Below are positions 29,184 through 38,103 of a stretch of DNA of 64,000 nucleotides, in pieces. The first letter of the stretch is position 1. Every line of letters begins with the position of its first letter. The DNA is from Leifsonia xyli (GTDB lineage Bacteria > Actinomycetota > Actinomycetes > Actinomycetales > Microbacteriaceae). The position numbers and the translations under genes were made by a program. The stretch spans positions 1,178,001 through 1,242,000 of the forward strand of contig CP014761.1 in assembly GCA_001647635.1 (NCBI GenBank), in the 5' to 3' direction. A model generated the notes under the pieces. That model had not been told where the DNA came from, searched no databases, and worked only from the letters and a program-made list of their open reading frames with translations.

Positions 29184-29250
29184 AAAAACGAATGCTCGTT
29201 CTTTATGGTGACCACTCGATCGGGTATTGTCAAGAACGTTCATTCTTTTT
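29184..29250. promoter_or_regulatory. two inverted TetR-type operators between permease and tetR
   Basis: Site 1, 29184-29204, contains AACGA-ATGC-TCGTT. Site 2, 29231-29250, reads CAAGAACGTTCATTCTTTTT. The reverse complement of site 1 and site 2 share AAGAACGNNCATTC, so the same protein should bind both. A TATTGT -10 for tetR (29225-29230) and TTGACA on the minus strand (29228-29233) lie between or at the sites. Confidence 0.75.
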
Positions 29251-29267
29251 GGACGCGAGGAGGCCGC

Positions 29268-29882
29268 ATGCCAAAGGTCACGGAGGAGCACCGCGCCGCC
29301 CGCCGCCGGCAGATCGCGGACGCGGCCCTGCGCTGTTTCGCCCGCTCCGGCTTCCAGCAGACATCGATGGCGGACATCATCGCCGAGTCGGGGCTGTCGG
29401 CCGGCGCCATCTACGGCCACTACAAGAGCAAGGAGGAGCTGGTCGAGCTTGCGGTGACCGAAGTGCTCGACGCGCGCTTCCTCGATCTCGCCCAGGCGCG
29501 CACCCGCGACCCGCAGCCCTCCCCCGCCGAGCTCGTCGCCCTCCTGGTGCACGGGCTCCGCGATCAGATCGGCGACCTGCAGCTCCTCCTCCAGGTGTGG
29601 GGCCAAGTGCCGATCAACCCCGCTCTCTCCCGCCTGACCACGAGCATCGGCGGCCGCATCCGGAGGATGTTCGCCGAGTACCTCGTGGAGTGGTACCACC
29701 GGCATCGCGGGATGGACGCGGAGGCGGCGCGGACCGCGGGCGAGCAGGACGCATCCCTCTACGTCGGTCTCGTACAGGGCTACGTCGTGCAGACCGTGCT
29801 CTTCACCGATTTCGACGGCGACGGCTACCTCGCGTCGGTGGCGCGGATGGATCCCCGCGCCGCCGAAGCGCGACCGGCCTGA
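29268..29882 (+). CDS. TetR family regulator (of the divergent permease)
   Basis: A 204-residue repressor. The N-terminal helix-turn-helix is typical: RRRQIADAALRCFARSGFQQ, then TSMADIIAESGLSAGAIYGHYKSKEELVELA. The ligand domain is not diagnostic. Starts at ATG 29268 after CGAGGAGG. The operators upstream and the divergent permease suggest an autoregulated efflux-type locus. Confidence 0.9.
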   Translation: MPKVTEEHRAARRRQIADAALRCFARSGFQQTSMADIIAESGLSAGAIYGHYKSKEELVELAVTEVLDARFLDLAQARTRDPQPSPAELVALLVHGLRDQIGDLQLLLQVWGQVPINPALSRLTTSIGGRIRRMFAEYLVEWYHRHRGMDAEAARTAGEQDASLYVGLVQGYVVQTVLFTDFDGDGYLASVARMDPRAAEARPA

Positions 29883-29903
29883 CGACACGCCTCACCCGAA
29901 CGC

Positions 29904-30476
29904 TCAGGCGCCAGGCCACCACGCCGGGGTGAGCCGGCCGACGAGCGCGAGGAACGCATCCACATCCCGGGGCTGCGGCCGGGTCAGCCACACGTCGATC
30001 GCGCCGATCGTCCCGTCGGCGAGCCAGCGCGCGATGGCGCGGCGGTCGGTGTCGTCGTCGGCGGGCACGACGAGCGAATGCTGTTCCAGGAGCAGGTCGA
30101 CCGACCCCTGGAAGTGCTCGCTGAGCATCGCGTGGAGGCTGGCGGATCCGCTCTCGGTGCCGAGCCCGCGCCGGTAGATCGCGTCGTGGCGGTCGACGTG
30201 GCTGAGCACCGCCCGCGTCACCCCGATGACCGCGGCGGCCGCGTCCGACGGTTCGACATCGACGAGGTACGCGGCGCGCAGCTCGTCCAGTTCGGACCGC
30301 AGGACGCGCTGCAGGAGGTCGGCCGGGGACGCCGCGTACTCGTAGACGGTCGACCGGTGCACTCCCGCCGCAGCGGCGAGCGCCGACACCGTCACGTCGC
30401 CCACGGGGCCGCGGGTCGCCAGGTCGAGAACGGCCTCCCGGAGTCGGGCGTAGGTCTTCTGCTGGCGGGCGTCCAC
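29904..30476 (-). CDS. TetR family regulator (of the divergent SDR)
   Basis: A 190-residue repressor with a compact HTH: DVTVSALAAAAGVHRSTVYEYAASPADLLQ. The GTG at 30476 (VDARQQKTYARLREAV) is chosen because TACGAT lies 6 nt upstream and because the longer frame to 30536 would cross the operator. A perfect 24-bp palindrome separates it from the SDR gene, its probable target. It faces the end of the previous tetR gene. Confidence 0.88.
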   Translation of the reverse strand: MDARQQKTYARLREAVLDLATRGPVGDVTVSALAAAAGVHRSTVYEYAASPADLLQRVLRSELDELRAAYLVDVEPSDAAAAVIGVTRAVLSHVDRHDAIYRRGLGTESGSASLHAMLSEHFQGSVDLLLEQHSLVVPADDDTDRRAIARWLADGTIGAIDVWLTRPQPRDVDAFLALVGRLTPAWWPGA

Positions 30477-30482
30477 CGGACG

Positions 30483-30488
30483 ATCGTA
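30483..30488 (-). promoter_or_regulatory. -10 box (TACGAT) of leaderless tetR
   Basis: TACGAT on the minus strand, 6 nt before the GTG at 30476. It overlaps a divergent TACAAT (30487-30492) for the SDR gene. Confidence 0.5.
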
Positions 30489-30495
30489 CAATGGA

Positions 30496-30519
30496 GTTAT
30501 CCGACATGTGTCGGATAAC
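30496..30519. promoter_or_regulatory. perfect 24-bp TetR operator
   Basis: GTTATCCGACA and its exact inverse are separated by TG. It covers the expected transcription start of the SDR gene, 4 nt after its TACAAT -10 box, so binding should block transcription. Confidence 0.85.
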
Positions 30520-30534
30520 GAAAGGAGATTTCCC

Positions 30535-31290
30535 ATGGCTCAGTACGACGTCGCCGGACGGTCCGCGATCGTGACCGGAGGCGGCTCGGGCATCGGGCGC
30601 GCCATCGCCCTCACCCTCGCGGCGAGCGGGGCGGCCGTCCTCGTCACCGACCTGAACGAGGAGAACGCCGATGCGGTCGTGGCGGAGATCGGCGCCGCGG
30701 GCGGCACCGCGCGGGCACTCGCCGGCGATGTGACCGACCCGGCCTTCGCCGAGGCCAGCGTCGCAGCCGCGAACGAGCTCGCCCCGCTGCGCATCGCCGT
30801 CAACAACGCCGGCATCGGCGGAGCGGCCGCACCGGTCGGCGACTACCCGCTCGACTCGTGGCGCAAGGTCATCGAGGTCAACCTCAACGCCGTCTTCTAC
30901 GGGATGCAGGCGCAGCTCGACGCGATCGGCGCGAACGGCGGCGGCGCGATCGTCAACATGGCGTCCATCCTGGGCAGCGTCGGCTTCGCGAACTCGTCGG
31001 CGTACGTCACGGCGAAGCACGCGCTGCTCGGCCTGACGCAGAACGCGGCACTGGAGTACGCCGGCAAGAACGTTCGTGTTGTCGCGGTCGGCCCCGGCTT
31101 CATCCGCACCCCGCTCGTGGCGTCGAACATGGACGCGGACACCCTCGCCTTCCTCGAGGGCAAGCACGCCCTCGGCCGCCTGGGCGAGCCGGAGGAGGTC
31201 GCCTCGCTGGTCGCGTTCCTCGCCTCCGATGCCGCCAGTTTCATCACCGGCAGCTACCACCTGGTCGACGGCGGCTACACCGCTCAGTGA
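30535..31290 (+). CDS. SDR family oxidoreductase
   Basis: A 251-residue classical short-chain dehydrogenase. TGGGSGIG (residues 14-21) binds NAD(P), NNAG stabilises the fold, Ser and YVTAK form the active site, and GPGFIRTP follows. The ATG at 30535 is 7 nt after AAAGGAG. Under control of the divergent TetR through the palindrome at 30496. The next genes (acyl-CoA dehydrogenase, M24 peptidase) run the same way but have their own promoter. Confidence 0.93.
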   Translation: MAQYDVAGRSAIVTGGGSGIGRAIALTLAASGAAVLVTDLNEENADAVVAEIGAAGGTARALAGDVTDPAFAEASVAAANELAPLRIAVNNAGIGGAAAPVGDYPLDSWRKVIEVNLNAVFYGMQAQLDAIGANGGGAIVNMASILGSVGFANSSAYVTAKHALLGLTQNAALEYAGKNVRVVAVGPGFIRTPLVASNMDADTLAFLEGKHALGRLGEPEEVASLVAFLASDAASFITGSYHLVDGGYTAQ

Positions 31291-31361
31291 TCCACAGGGT
31301 CCCGTTCTCTGCCGTTCTCCACAGATTCTGGGACGTCTGCCGCGCCCGGTCACGCTCGCTC

Positions 31362-31367
31362 TAGTGT
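31362..31367 (+). promoter_or_regulatory. -10 box (TAGTGT) before acyl-CoA dehydrogenase
   Basis: TAGTGT ends 7 nt before the GTG at 31375; it also argues against the GTG at 31366, which overlaps the box. Confidence 0.5.
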
Positions 31368-31374
31368 GAGGAGC

Positions 31375-32540
31375 GTGACCGAGCACGACACCACCGACCC
31401 CCTGTCCGACGAGCTGCTGGAGCGCATCCGCGACCGCGCCGACGCCTACGACCGCGAGAACCGCTTCTTCACCGAAGACCTCGCCGAGCTGGCGGATGCC
31501 GGCTATCTGCGGGCGCTCGTGCCAGCGGAGTTCGGCGGCCTCGGACTGAGCCTGGAGCAGACCGCGCGCCTCCAGGTGCGGCTCGCCGGCGCCGCGCCCG
31601 CGACCGCGCTGGCCGTCAACATGCACCTGGTCTGGACGGGCATCGCCAAGACCCTCCGCGACCGCGGCGACGACTCTCTGGAGTTCGTGCTGCGCGAGGC
31701 GGGCGCCGGAGAGGTCTTCGCGTTCGGGCTGAGCGAGGCGGGCAACGACCTCGTCCTGTTCGGTTCGACGACGGAGGCGCGGCCCCGGCCCGACGGCTCG
31801 TACACGTTCCACGGGCGCAAGATCTTCACCTCGCTCTCCCCGGCCTGGACGCGACTCGGCACCATGGGCCTCGACACGACGAGCGCCGACGCGCCGAAGA
31901 TCGTCTACGGGTTCGTCGAGCGCACCGGTGGCGGTTTCGAAATCCGTGAGGACTGGGACACGCTCGGGATGCGCGCGACGCAGAGCAACACGACCGTGCT
32001 CGACGGCGCACACTCCCCGCCGACCGGATCGTCCGGAGGCTGGACCCGGGCCCCAACCCCGATCCGCTGGTCTTCGCGATCTTCGCGAACTTCGAGATCC
32101 TGCTGGCCTCGGTCTACACCGGGCTCGGCGCACGCGCGCTCGACCTCGCGGTCGTGGCGGCCCACCGGCGGACGAGCCTCAAGAACGACGGGCGCAGCTA
32201 CGCCAATGATCCCGACATCCGCTGGCGGGTGGCCGAGGCCGCGATCGAACAGGATGCGCTCCTCCCGCAGCTGGATGCGCTCGCCCGCGACGTCGACACG
32301 CTCGCGGATCACGGCCGGCTCTGGTTCCCCAAGCTCGTCGGGCTCAAGATCCGCGCGACCGAGACGGCACGGCGCGTCGTCGATCAGGCGATCCGGGTGT
32401 CGGGAGGCTCCACGTTCTTCGCCGGGAACGAGCTCGGCCGGCTGTACCGCGACGTGCTCGCCGGACTCTTCCATCCGTCCGACGCGGAGTCGGCGCACAA
32501 CACCGTCGCGACGGCCTGGCTCGGCCCGGTCGAAGAGTAA
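31375..32540 (+). pseudogene. acyl-CoA dehydrogenase family protein, frameshifted
   Basis: The N-terminal and beta-barrel parts (LVPAEFGGLGLSLEQ, FAFGLSEAGNDLVLF, GRKIFTSLSPAW) read in one frame up to GAH near 32013. The C-terminal flavin-binding helices (RIVRRLDPGPNPDPLVFAIF to ATAWLGPVEE) follow in another frame to 32540. The break is the CCCC at 32015-32018; one extra C gives HSPADRIVRR and a normal protein of about 388 residues. Flavoenzyme for alpha,beta-dehydrogenation of an acyl-CoA or similar; 13 bp ahead of the peptidase gene. Confidence 0.8.
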
Positions 32541-32553
32541 GGCAGGAGAAGAC

Positions 32554-33665
32554 ATGCAGCAGATCACGGCGAAGCACTTCGCCGAGCGACTCGAGCGCGG
32601 CGCACGGCAGGCGGCGCGAGCGGGGTTCGACGGGCTGATCGTCGCGCCCGGGCCAGACCTGGCGTACTTCGCCGACTACCTCCCGGTCGCGACGACCGAA
32701 CGCATCACGCTGCTCGTGATCCCGGCCGACGGCGAGCCGTCCTTGCTGGTCCCGCGCTCGAACACGGCGGCGCCGCGCAGACCCGGGCGGCGGGCGCACT
32801 GCGGCTGATCGACTGGGCGGACGGCGAGGACGAGTACGTTCCGGCCGCCGGGCTGCTGCGATCGGATGGGCGCTACGCCATCTCGGACGCCACCTGGGCG
32901 ATGCACCTGCTGGGCCTGCAAGAGAAGCTGCCCGGCGCCCGTTTCGAGGCGATCTCGCACGCGCTGCCGCTGCTCCGAGCGGTCAAGACCGCCGACGAGG
33001 TCGACCGGCTCGCAGCAGCGGGCGCTGCCGCCGATGCGACGTTCGAGGACGTCGTGCAGCTGCCGTTCGCCGGTCGCACCGAGCTGCAGGTCGCCGCCGA
33101 CCTCGACCGGTTGCTGCGCGAGCACGGGCACGCACAGGTCGACTTCACGATCGTGGCCTCCGGGCCGAACGGCGCCGACCCGCACCACGAACCGGGCGAG
33201 CGGCTGATCACCGAAGGCGACATGGTGGTGCTCGACTTCGGCGGGCTGCAAGACGGCTACGGGTCGGACACGACACGGACCGTGCACGTCGGCGAGCCAA
33301 CGGACGAGGAGCACGAGGTGTTCGAGGTCGTCCGGCATGCGCAGCAGGCCGCCTTCGAGGCCGTCGCGGTGGGCGTGCCGTGCCAGGAGGTCGACCGCGC
33401 AGCGCGGGCGGTCATCCGGGACGCCGGCTACGGCGAGTTCTTCATCCACCGGGTCGGGCACGGCATCGGCGTCACGACGCATGAACCGCCCTACATGGTG
33501 GAGGGAGAGGAGCAGCCGATCGAGGCGGGGATGTGCTTCTCGATCGAGCCGGGCATCTACCTGCCCGGGCGGTTCGGCGTCCGGATCGAGGACATCGTGG
33601 TCGCGGCGGAGGACGGCGCGCATCGGCTCAACAACTCGAGCCACGAGCTGCACCTCGTGGAGTGA
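32554..33665 (+). pseudogene. M24 family metallopeptidase (Xaa-Pro dipeptidase-like), frameshifted
   Basis: The creatinase-like N-terminal domain begins at ATG 32554 (MQQITAKHFAERLERG) after GGCAGGAG. The frame fails after SLLVP near 32750 and the catalytic domain continues in another frame to 33665. Metal ligands are present there: VLDFGG, the GYGSDTTRT Asp, GHGIGVTTHE His, SIEPGIY Glu and VRIEDIV Glu. The CCC at 32751-32753 would need one more C to give LVPALEHGGAAQT and a protein of about 370 residues. Removes N-terminal residues next to proline in its family. Confidence 0.8.
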
Positions 33666-33677
33666 GGCCGGGCTCGG

Positions 33678-34094
33678 CTACGCGCGCAGCTGGGCCTGCT
33701 GCGCTCGCCGGTCCTCGCGGGCGAGCCGGGAGCGGCGTCGCGCGAAGGGCAGCGCCACGAGGCGCCAGCCGACGAGGAACACCCCGAGCACCACGGCGGC
33801 CACCGCGATGAAGGACGGCTGCACGCCTTGGCCCGCCGAGGTGCGGATGAGCATGCCGACGGCCACCGTCATCAGCCAGATCGGGATGCCCGGCCAGACG
33901 ATCGCCAGCGGTCGGCGCCACGCCCCCGTGACCAGCCACCCAGCGAGTAGACCGACGAGGAAGGGCCACAGCGTGTCGAGGATGCCGGCGGCGGAGTTCG
34001 CCTCGCCGTGGCTGCGACGCCCGATCAGGACGAACAGGGTCACGAAGGCCGCGTCGATGACGAATGCGACGAGCGCGGTCCTCCAGGGCTTCAC
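33678..34094 (-). CDS. DUF3054 family membrane protein
   Basis: A 138-residue membrane protein with four hydrophobic segments (TALVAFVIDAAFVTLFVLIG, ILDTLWPFLVGLLAGWLV, PIWLMTVAVGMLIR, IAVAAVVLGVFLVGWRLVA). The DUF3054 family is widespread in actinobacteria without known function. The GTG at 34094 lies 6 nt after TACTCT. Confidence 0.82.
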   Translation of the reverse strand: MKPWRTALVAFVIDAAFVTLFVLIGRRSHGEANSAAGILDTLWPFLVGLLAGWLVTGAWRRPLAIVWPGIPIWLMTVAVGMLIRTSAGQGVQPSFIAVAAVVLGVFLVGWRLVALPFARRRSRLAREDRRAQQAQLRA

Positions 34095-34100
34095 CCCCTC

Positions 34101-34106
34101 AGAGTA
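34101..34106 (-). promoter_or_regulatory. -10 box (TACTCT) of leaderless DUF3054 gene
   Basis: TACTCT on the minus strand, 6 nt before the GTG at 34094. Confidence 0.45.
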
Positions 34107-34185
34107 CGCAGGGCCGCCCGAGCGTTGGCTGGGCAGAACCCGTGTCGATACTGACCGTTATCGAAAACGGACGGAATTCAGAGCG

Positions 34186-34194
34186 TTATCCACA
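34186..34194 (+). promoter_or_regulatory. perfect DnaA-box sequence
   Basis: TTATCCACA in the 199-bp gap between two divergent genes; a weaker CGTCCACAG lies 13 bp further on. Second exact match in the window. Confidence 0.4.
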
Positions 34195-34293
34195 ATCGGC
34201 ACGTCGTCCACAGATTCCGGATCCGGTCGACACCACGTCCATCACCCCTCAATAGACTGACAACCAGCAGCCACCCGAGCCCTGGAGCCCCCG

Positions 34294-37164
34294 TTGCCGA
34301 ACTTCGACTTCCTCACCCAGCCCGCCCTGCCGCGCCCGGACGCGACCCTCGACGACGCCGCGCGGATCGCCGCCGAGCACTTCCGGCTCGAGGGCCGCAT
34401 CGTCGAACTCGGCAGCAACCAGGACCGCAACTTCCGCATCGACACCGGCGCAGAGCGCTTCGTGCTGAAGCTGGCCAATCCCGTGTTCTCGGCGGATGAG
34501 CTGCGGGCGCAGAACGCGGCCCTCGCCCTGCTCGACGGCTCGGGAGTCCGCATCCCGTCGGTCGTCGCCTCCGTCGACGGCGGCGAGCTGGTCGAGGTCG
34601 AGGTGCAGGGCGTGACGCTGCTGGCCCGTGTCCTCCGCTACCTCGACGGCGAGCCGCTCACCGACGTCGGGCGTCCGACGCGCGAGCAGCTCCGCACCCT
34701 CGGTACTCTGGCCGGCCGCGTCGCCGGTGGACTGGCTGAGCTGCGGCACCCGGGGCTGGACCGCACCACCCAGTGGGATGCGCGCATCAGCGGCGAGGTC
34801 GTCGACCTCCTGCTCGAGCACGTCGAGCAGCCCGCGAAGCGCTCGGTGGTCCGCGAGGCGGCGGATGCGGCGCTCGCCCGTCTCGAACCGCTGCGCTCGC
34901 GCCTCCGCGTCCAGGCCGTGCACGGCGACGTGACCGACGACAACATCGTCCTCGGCGAGGGCGGTCCCGGCGTCATCGACTTCGGCGACGTGTCCGACGG
35001 CTGGCTGGTGGCCGAGCTGGCGGCGACGGTCGCCAGCGCGCTGCATCACGTGCCCGATGACCCGCTGGCGGTGCTGGACGTGGTGGAGGCCTTCCACGCC
35101 GAGGCTCCCCTCGATGACGCCGACCTCGCCGCTCTCTGGCCGCTCGTCGTGCTCCGCGGAGCCGTGCTCGTGGTCAGCGGGGAGCAGCAGGTCGCCCTGG
35201 AGGCCGACAACGTCTACGCCGCCGAGAACCGGGCGCACGAATGGGTGGCGTTCGACGTCGCCCGACGGCTGGAGGCCGCCGAGATCGAGACGCTGATCCG
35301 CGCCCGGCTGTCCGGCGCTCCCGAAGGGCAGCCCGCGATCGGTCGGCTGCTAACGGTGGACTACACCTCCGAGCAGCTCGTCGACCTCTCCGTGCTCGCC
35401 CGCGACCTGGATGCAGGCGCCTGGCTCCAGGCGGACGCGGAAGAGACGGTGCTCCAGCACGTGGAGCGCGAGCGGGGGCACGCGATCACCCGCTACGGAG
35501 AAGCGCGGCTCACGCGAGCGCAGCCCGACCGGTCGAGTCGCTCCGCCACGATCGCGCTCGCCGTGACCGTCGCCGCGCCAGAGGCCCTCGACGTCCTCGC
35601 CCCGTTCGCAGGCGAACTCCTGCTCGCGGACGGCTCCTGGCTGCTGCGCGCCGACGGACTGGAGCTCTGGCTCGACGGTCTGACCCGCCCGCTCACCACG
35701 GCCACGGTCGCGGTCGGCGACCGCATCGGCACCGCCATCCGCCTGACGGCCCAGCTCAGCACCGCGCCCGGCCACCGACCGCCGGCGTTCGTGACCCCGT
35801 CGCTCCCGTTCACCGCGTGGACGGGCGTCTCCCCGGACCCGTCGGCCCTGTTCGGTCTCGACGTGGCGGCGCAGACGCCCGACGCGGAGGCATCGCTCGC
35901 CCGGCGGGACGCCACCTTCGCCGAGGTGCAGGAGCACTACTTCTCCCACCCGCCCCTGATCGAGCGCGGCTGGCGCCACTACCTTGTCGACACCCACGGC
36001 CAGAGCTACCTCGACATGGTCAACAACGTCACGCAGATCGGGCACGGGCACCCGCGGCTGGTCGAAGCGGTGCGCGACCAGTGGGCCCGCCTCAACACCA
36101 ACTCGCGGTTCCACTACGACGAGCTATCCCGGTTCACCGAGCGCCTCGCCGAGATCGCTCCCGAGGGCCTCGACACGGTGTTCCTCGTCAACAGCGGCAG
36201 CGAGGCGGTCGACCTGGCACTGCGGCTGGCGCAGATCCACACGAACCGGAAGACGATCCTCGCGGTGACCGAGGCGTACCACGGCTGGACGATGGCCTCG
36301 GACGCGGTCTCCTCCTCGCTCGGCGACAACCCGCGGGCGCTCGAGACCCGGCCCGACTGGGTGAAGCTGGTCGCGGCGCCCAATTCGCTGCGCGGCACGC
36401 ACCTCGGCGCCGACTCCGGTCCGGCCTACCTCGCCGATCTGGACGCCGACCTCGCGGACCTCGACGCCGCCGGTGTCGAGGTGGCCGGCTACATCGCCGA
36501 ACCGGTGTTCGGCAACGCGGGCGGCCTCATGCTGCCCGACGGCTACCTGGCCGGCGTCTACGAGCGCATCCGCGCCCGCGGCGGCGTCTGCATCGCCGAC
36601 GAGGTGCAGGTCGGCTACGGGCGGCTCGGTCACTACTTCTGGGGCTCCGAGCAGCAGGGCGTCGTCCCCGACGTCATCACCGTCGCCAAGGCCATGGGCA
36701 ACGGCCAGCCGCTGGGCGCCGTGATCACCCGGCGCGAGATCGCCGAGTCGTTCGCGGCCGAGGGCAGCTTCTTCTCCTCTGCGGGCGGCAGCCCGGTATC
36801 CGCTGTCGTTGGCCTGACCGTGCTCGACGTGATGCGCGACGAGCGGCTGCAGCAGAACGCCGCCGAGGTGGGCGACCACCTGGCGGCCCGCCTGCGCGCA
36901 CTGGGCGACCGGCACCCGCTGGTCGGCGCCGTCCACGGCATGGGCCTCTACCTCGGAATGGAGCTGGTGCTCGACCGCGAGACGCTGGCTCCGGCGACCG
37001 CCGAGGCCAAACTGGTCTGCGACAGGATGCTCGCCGAGGGATGCGTCGTGCAGCCGACGGGCGACTACAAGAACGTGCTGAAGATCAAGCCGCCGCTGTG
37101 CATCACGCGCGAGAGCGCAGACCGCTTCGTCGACGCGCTCGACCTGGTGCTGGCGACGTTGTAG
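34294..37164 (+). CDS. kinase-aminotransferase fusion (APH domain, M23-like linker, class III PLP enzyme)
   Basis: A 956-residue protein in three parts. Residues 1-340: aminoglycoside-phosphotransferase fold with VHGDVTDDNIVL (catalytic loop) and GVIDFGD (Mg loop). Residues 360-540: beta-rich region resembling a M23/lipoyl-like barrel without visible metal ligands. Residues 550-956: class III PLP enzyme with NSGSEAVDLALRLAQ, CIADEVQVGYGR and the PLP lysine in TVAKAMGNG. In animals the two activities are separate (hydroxylysine kinase and phospho-lyases for phosphohydroxylysine or phosphoethanolamine); bacterial fusions are known. A phosphorylate-then-eliminate reaction is therefore inferred; substrate unknown. 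Starts at TTG 34294 after GGAG. Confidence 0.85.
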   Translation: MPNFDFLTQPALPRPDATLDDAARIAAEHFRLEGRIVELGSNQDRNFRIDTGAERFVLKLANPVFSADELRAQNAALALLDGSGVRIPSVVASVDGGELVEVEVQGVTLLARVLRYLDGEPLTDVGRPTREQLRTLGTLAGRVAGGLAELRHPGLDRTTQWDARISGEVVDLLLEHVEQPAKRSVVREAADAALARLEPLRSRLRVQAVHGDVTDDNIVLGEGGPGVIDFGDVSDGWLVAELAATVASALHHVPDDPLAVLDVVEAFHAEAPLDDADLAALWPLVVLRGAVLVVSGEQQVALEADNVYAAENRAHEWVAFDVARRLEAAEIETLIRARLSGAPEGQPAIGRLLTVDYTSEQLVDLSVLARDLDAGAWLQADAEETVLQHVERERGHAITRYGEARLTRAQPDRSSRSATIALAVTVAAPEALDVLAPFAGELLLADGSWLLRADGLELWLDGLTRPLTTATVAVGDRIGTAIRLTAQLSTAPGHRPPAFVTPSLPFTAWTGVSPDPSALFGLDVAAQTPDAEASLARRDATFAEVQEHYFSHPPLIERGWRHYLVDTHGQSYLDMVNNVTQIGHGHPRLVEAVRDQWARLNTNSRFHYDELSRFTERLAEIAPEGLDTVFLVNSGSEAVDLALRLAQIHTNRKTILAVTEAYHGWTMASDAVSSSLGDNPRALETRPDWVKLVAAPNSLRGTHLGADSGPAYLADLDADLADLDAAGVEVAGYIAEPVFGNAGGLMLPDGYLAGVYERIRARGGVCIADEVQVGYGRLGHYFWGSEQQGVVPDVITVAKAMGNGQPLGAVITRREIAESFAAEGSFFSSAGGSPVSAVVGLTVLDVMRDERLQQNAAEVGDHLAARLRALGDRHPLVGAVHGMGLYLGMELVLDRETLAPATAEAKLVCDRMLAEGCVVQPTGDYKNVLKIKPPLCITRESADRFVDALDLVLATL

Positions 37165-38034
37165 AGCCGTCGAGCACGCGCGAGGCCTCCGCCTCGATGG
37201 CGGCGGCGACCGCATCCAGCGCCGCCGACCGCAGCGACCACTGGTGCCAGTACAGCGGCACCTCCGCGACTCGCTCGTCGTCGAGCACGACGAGCGAGCC
37301 GGCGGCCACGAGCTCGGCGGCCTGGAGGTCCGGCAGCATGCCCCAGCCCAGCCCGAGCGCCGCCGCCTCCACGAACTGCGTGGAGGCCGGGATGAAGTGC
37401 CGCGGCGGCCGGGCGCCCGGCGCGAAGGCGCCGAGGTAGCGGTCCTGGAGGGCGTCCTTGCGGTCGAAGACCAGCATGGGTGCGACAGCCGCGGCCTCCG
37501 GAGTCCAGCCGTCCGGGCACCAGCGCGCCGCGAACGCCGGGCTCGCGACCGCCCGGTAGGTCATCGACCCGAGCGGGCGCGCGATGCACCCCTGCACCGG
37601 CTCCGGGTCCGACCCGATCGCGGCCATGGCGGTGCCGTCCCGCAGCCGGTCGAGCGTGTGCTCCTGGTCGTCGAGCACGAGCTCGAAGGCGATCCCCTCC
37701 AGCCCGGCGAGGGCGGGAAGCACCCACGTCGCCAGCGAGTCGGCGTTCACCACGAGCGGGATGGCGGCACGCCCCGGACCGTCGGTCAGCGCGGCATCCG
37801 CCTCCGCCTCCAGCAGCGCCAGTTGTCGTGCGAGCCGGAGCAGCACGCTGCCGGCCTCCGTCGCAGCCACCGGCCTGCCGCGCCGCACGAGCACCCGCCC
37901 GCTCTGCTCCTCCAGCGCCTTGATGCGCTGGCTCACCGCCGACGGGTGACGTGCAGGGCGGCCGCCGCGCTCTCGAAGGATCCGCCGTCGATCACCGCGG
38001 CGAGCGTGCGCAGGTGCTCTCGATTGGTGGCCAT
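37103..38034 (-). pseudogene. LysR-type regulator (LysG/ArgP-like), frameshifted in its HTH
   Basis: ATG 38034 begins a LysR helix-turn-helix (MATNREHLRTLAAVIDGGSF to ALHVT), then the frame ends. The rest, starting AVSQRIKALEEQSGRVLVRR with a full ligand domain, is in another frame to 37103. The break is at 37944-37946 (GGG; CCC on the coding strand): one more C restores HVTPSAVSQRIK, the normal LysR recognition helix. Divergent from a LysE exporter, the arrangement of lysG-lysE in Corynebacterium, where the regulator senses lysine/arginine. Its end overlaps the aminotransferase end by 62 bp. Confidence 0.82.
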
Positions 38035-38041
38035 GAAGCGA

Positions 38042-38098
38042 TGCTAATGCAGCACAAGAATCCTGAGCTGTACTTACGGAGACGCTACCCGTAGCGTC
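38042..38098. promoter_or_regulatory. lysG-lysE control region with dyads and leaderless lysE promoter
   Basis: TGCT-AATGC-AGCA (38042-38054) is a LysR-type dyad near the regulator start. GACGCTA-CCCG-TAGCGTC (38081-38098) is a perfect 7-bp dyad whose right half is the lysE -10 box TAGCGT (38092-38097), 6 nt before the GTG at 38104. Confidence 0.6.
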
Positions 38099-38103
38099 GA
38101 GGA

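Noticed and set aside
24511..34194. Replication origin, because of DnaA-box-like sites
   Set aside because: Boxes are isolated, there is no AT-rich unwinding region, and none of dnaA, dnaN, recF, gyrB or rpmH is present.
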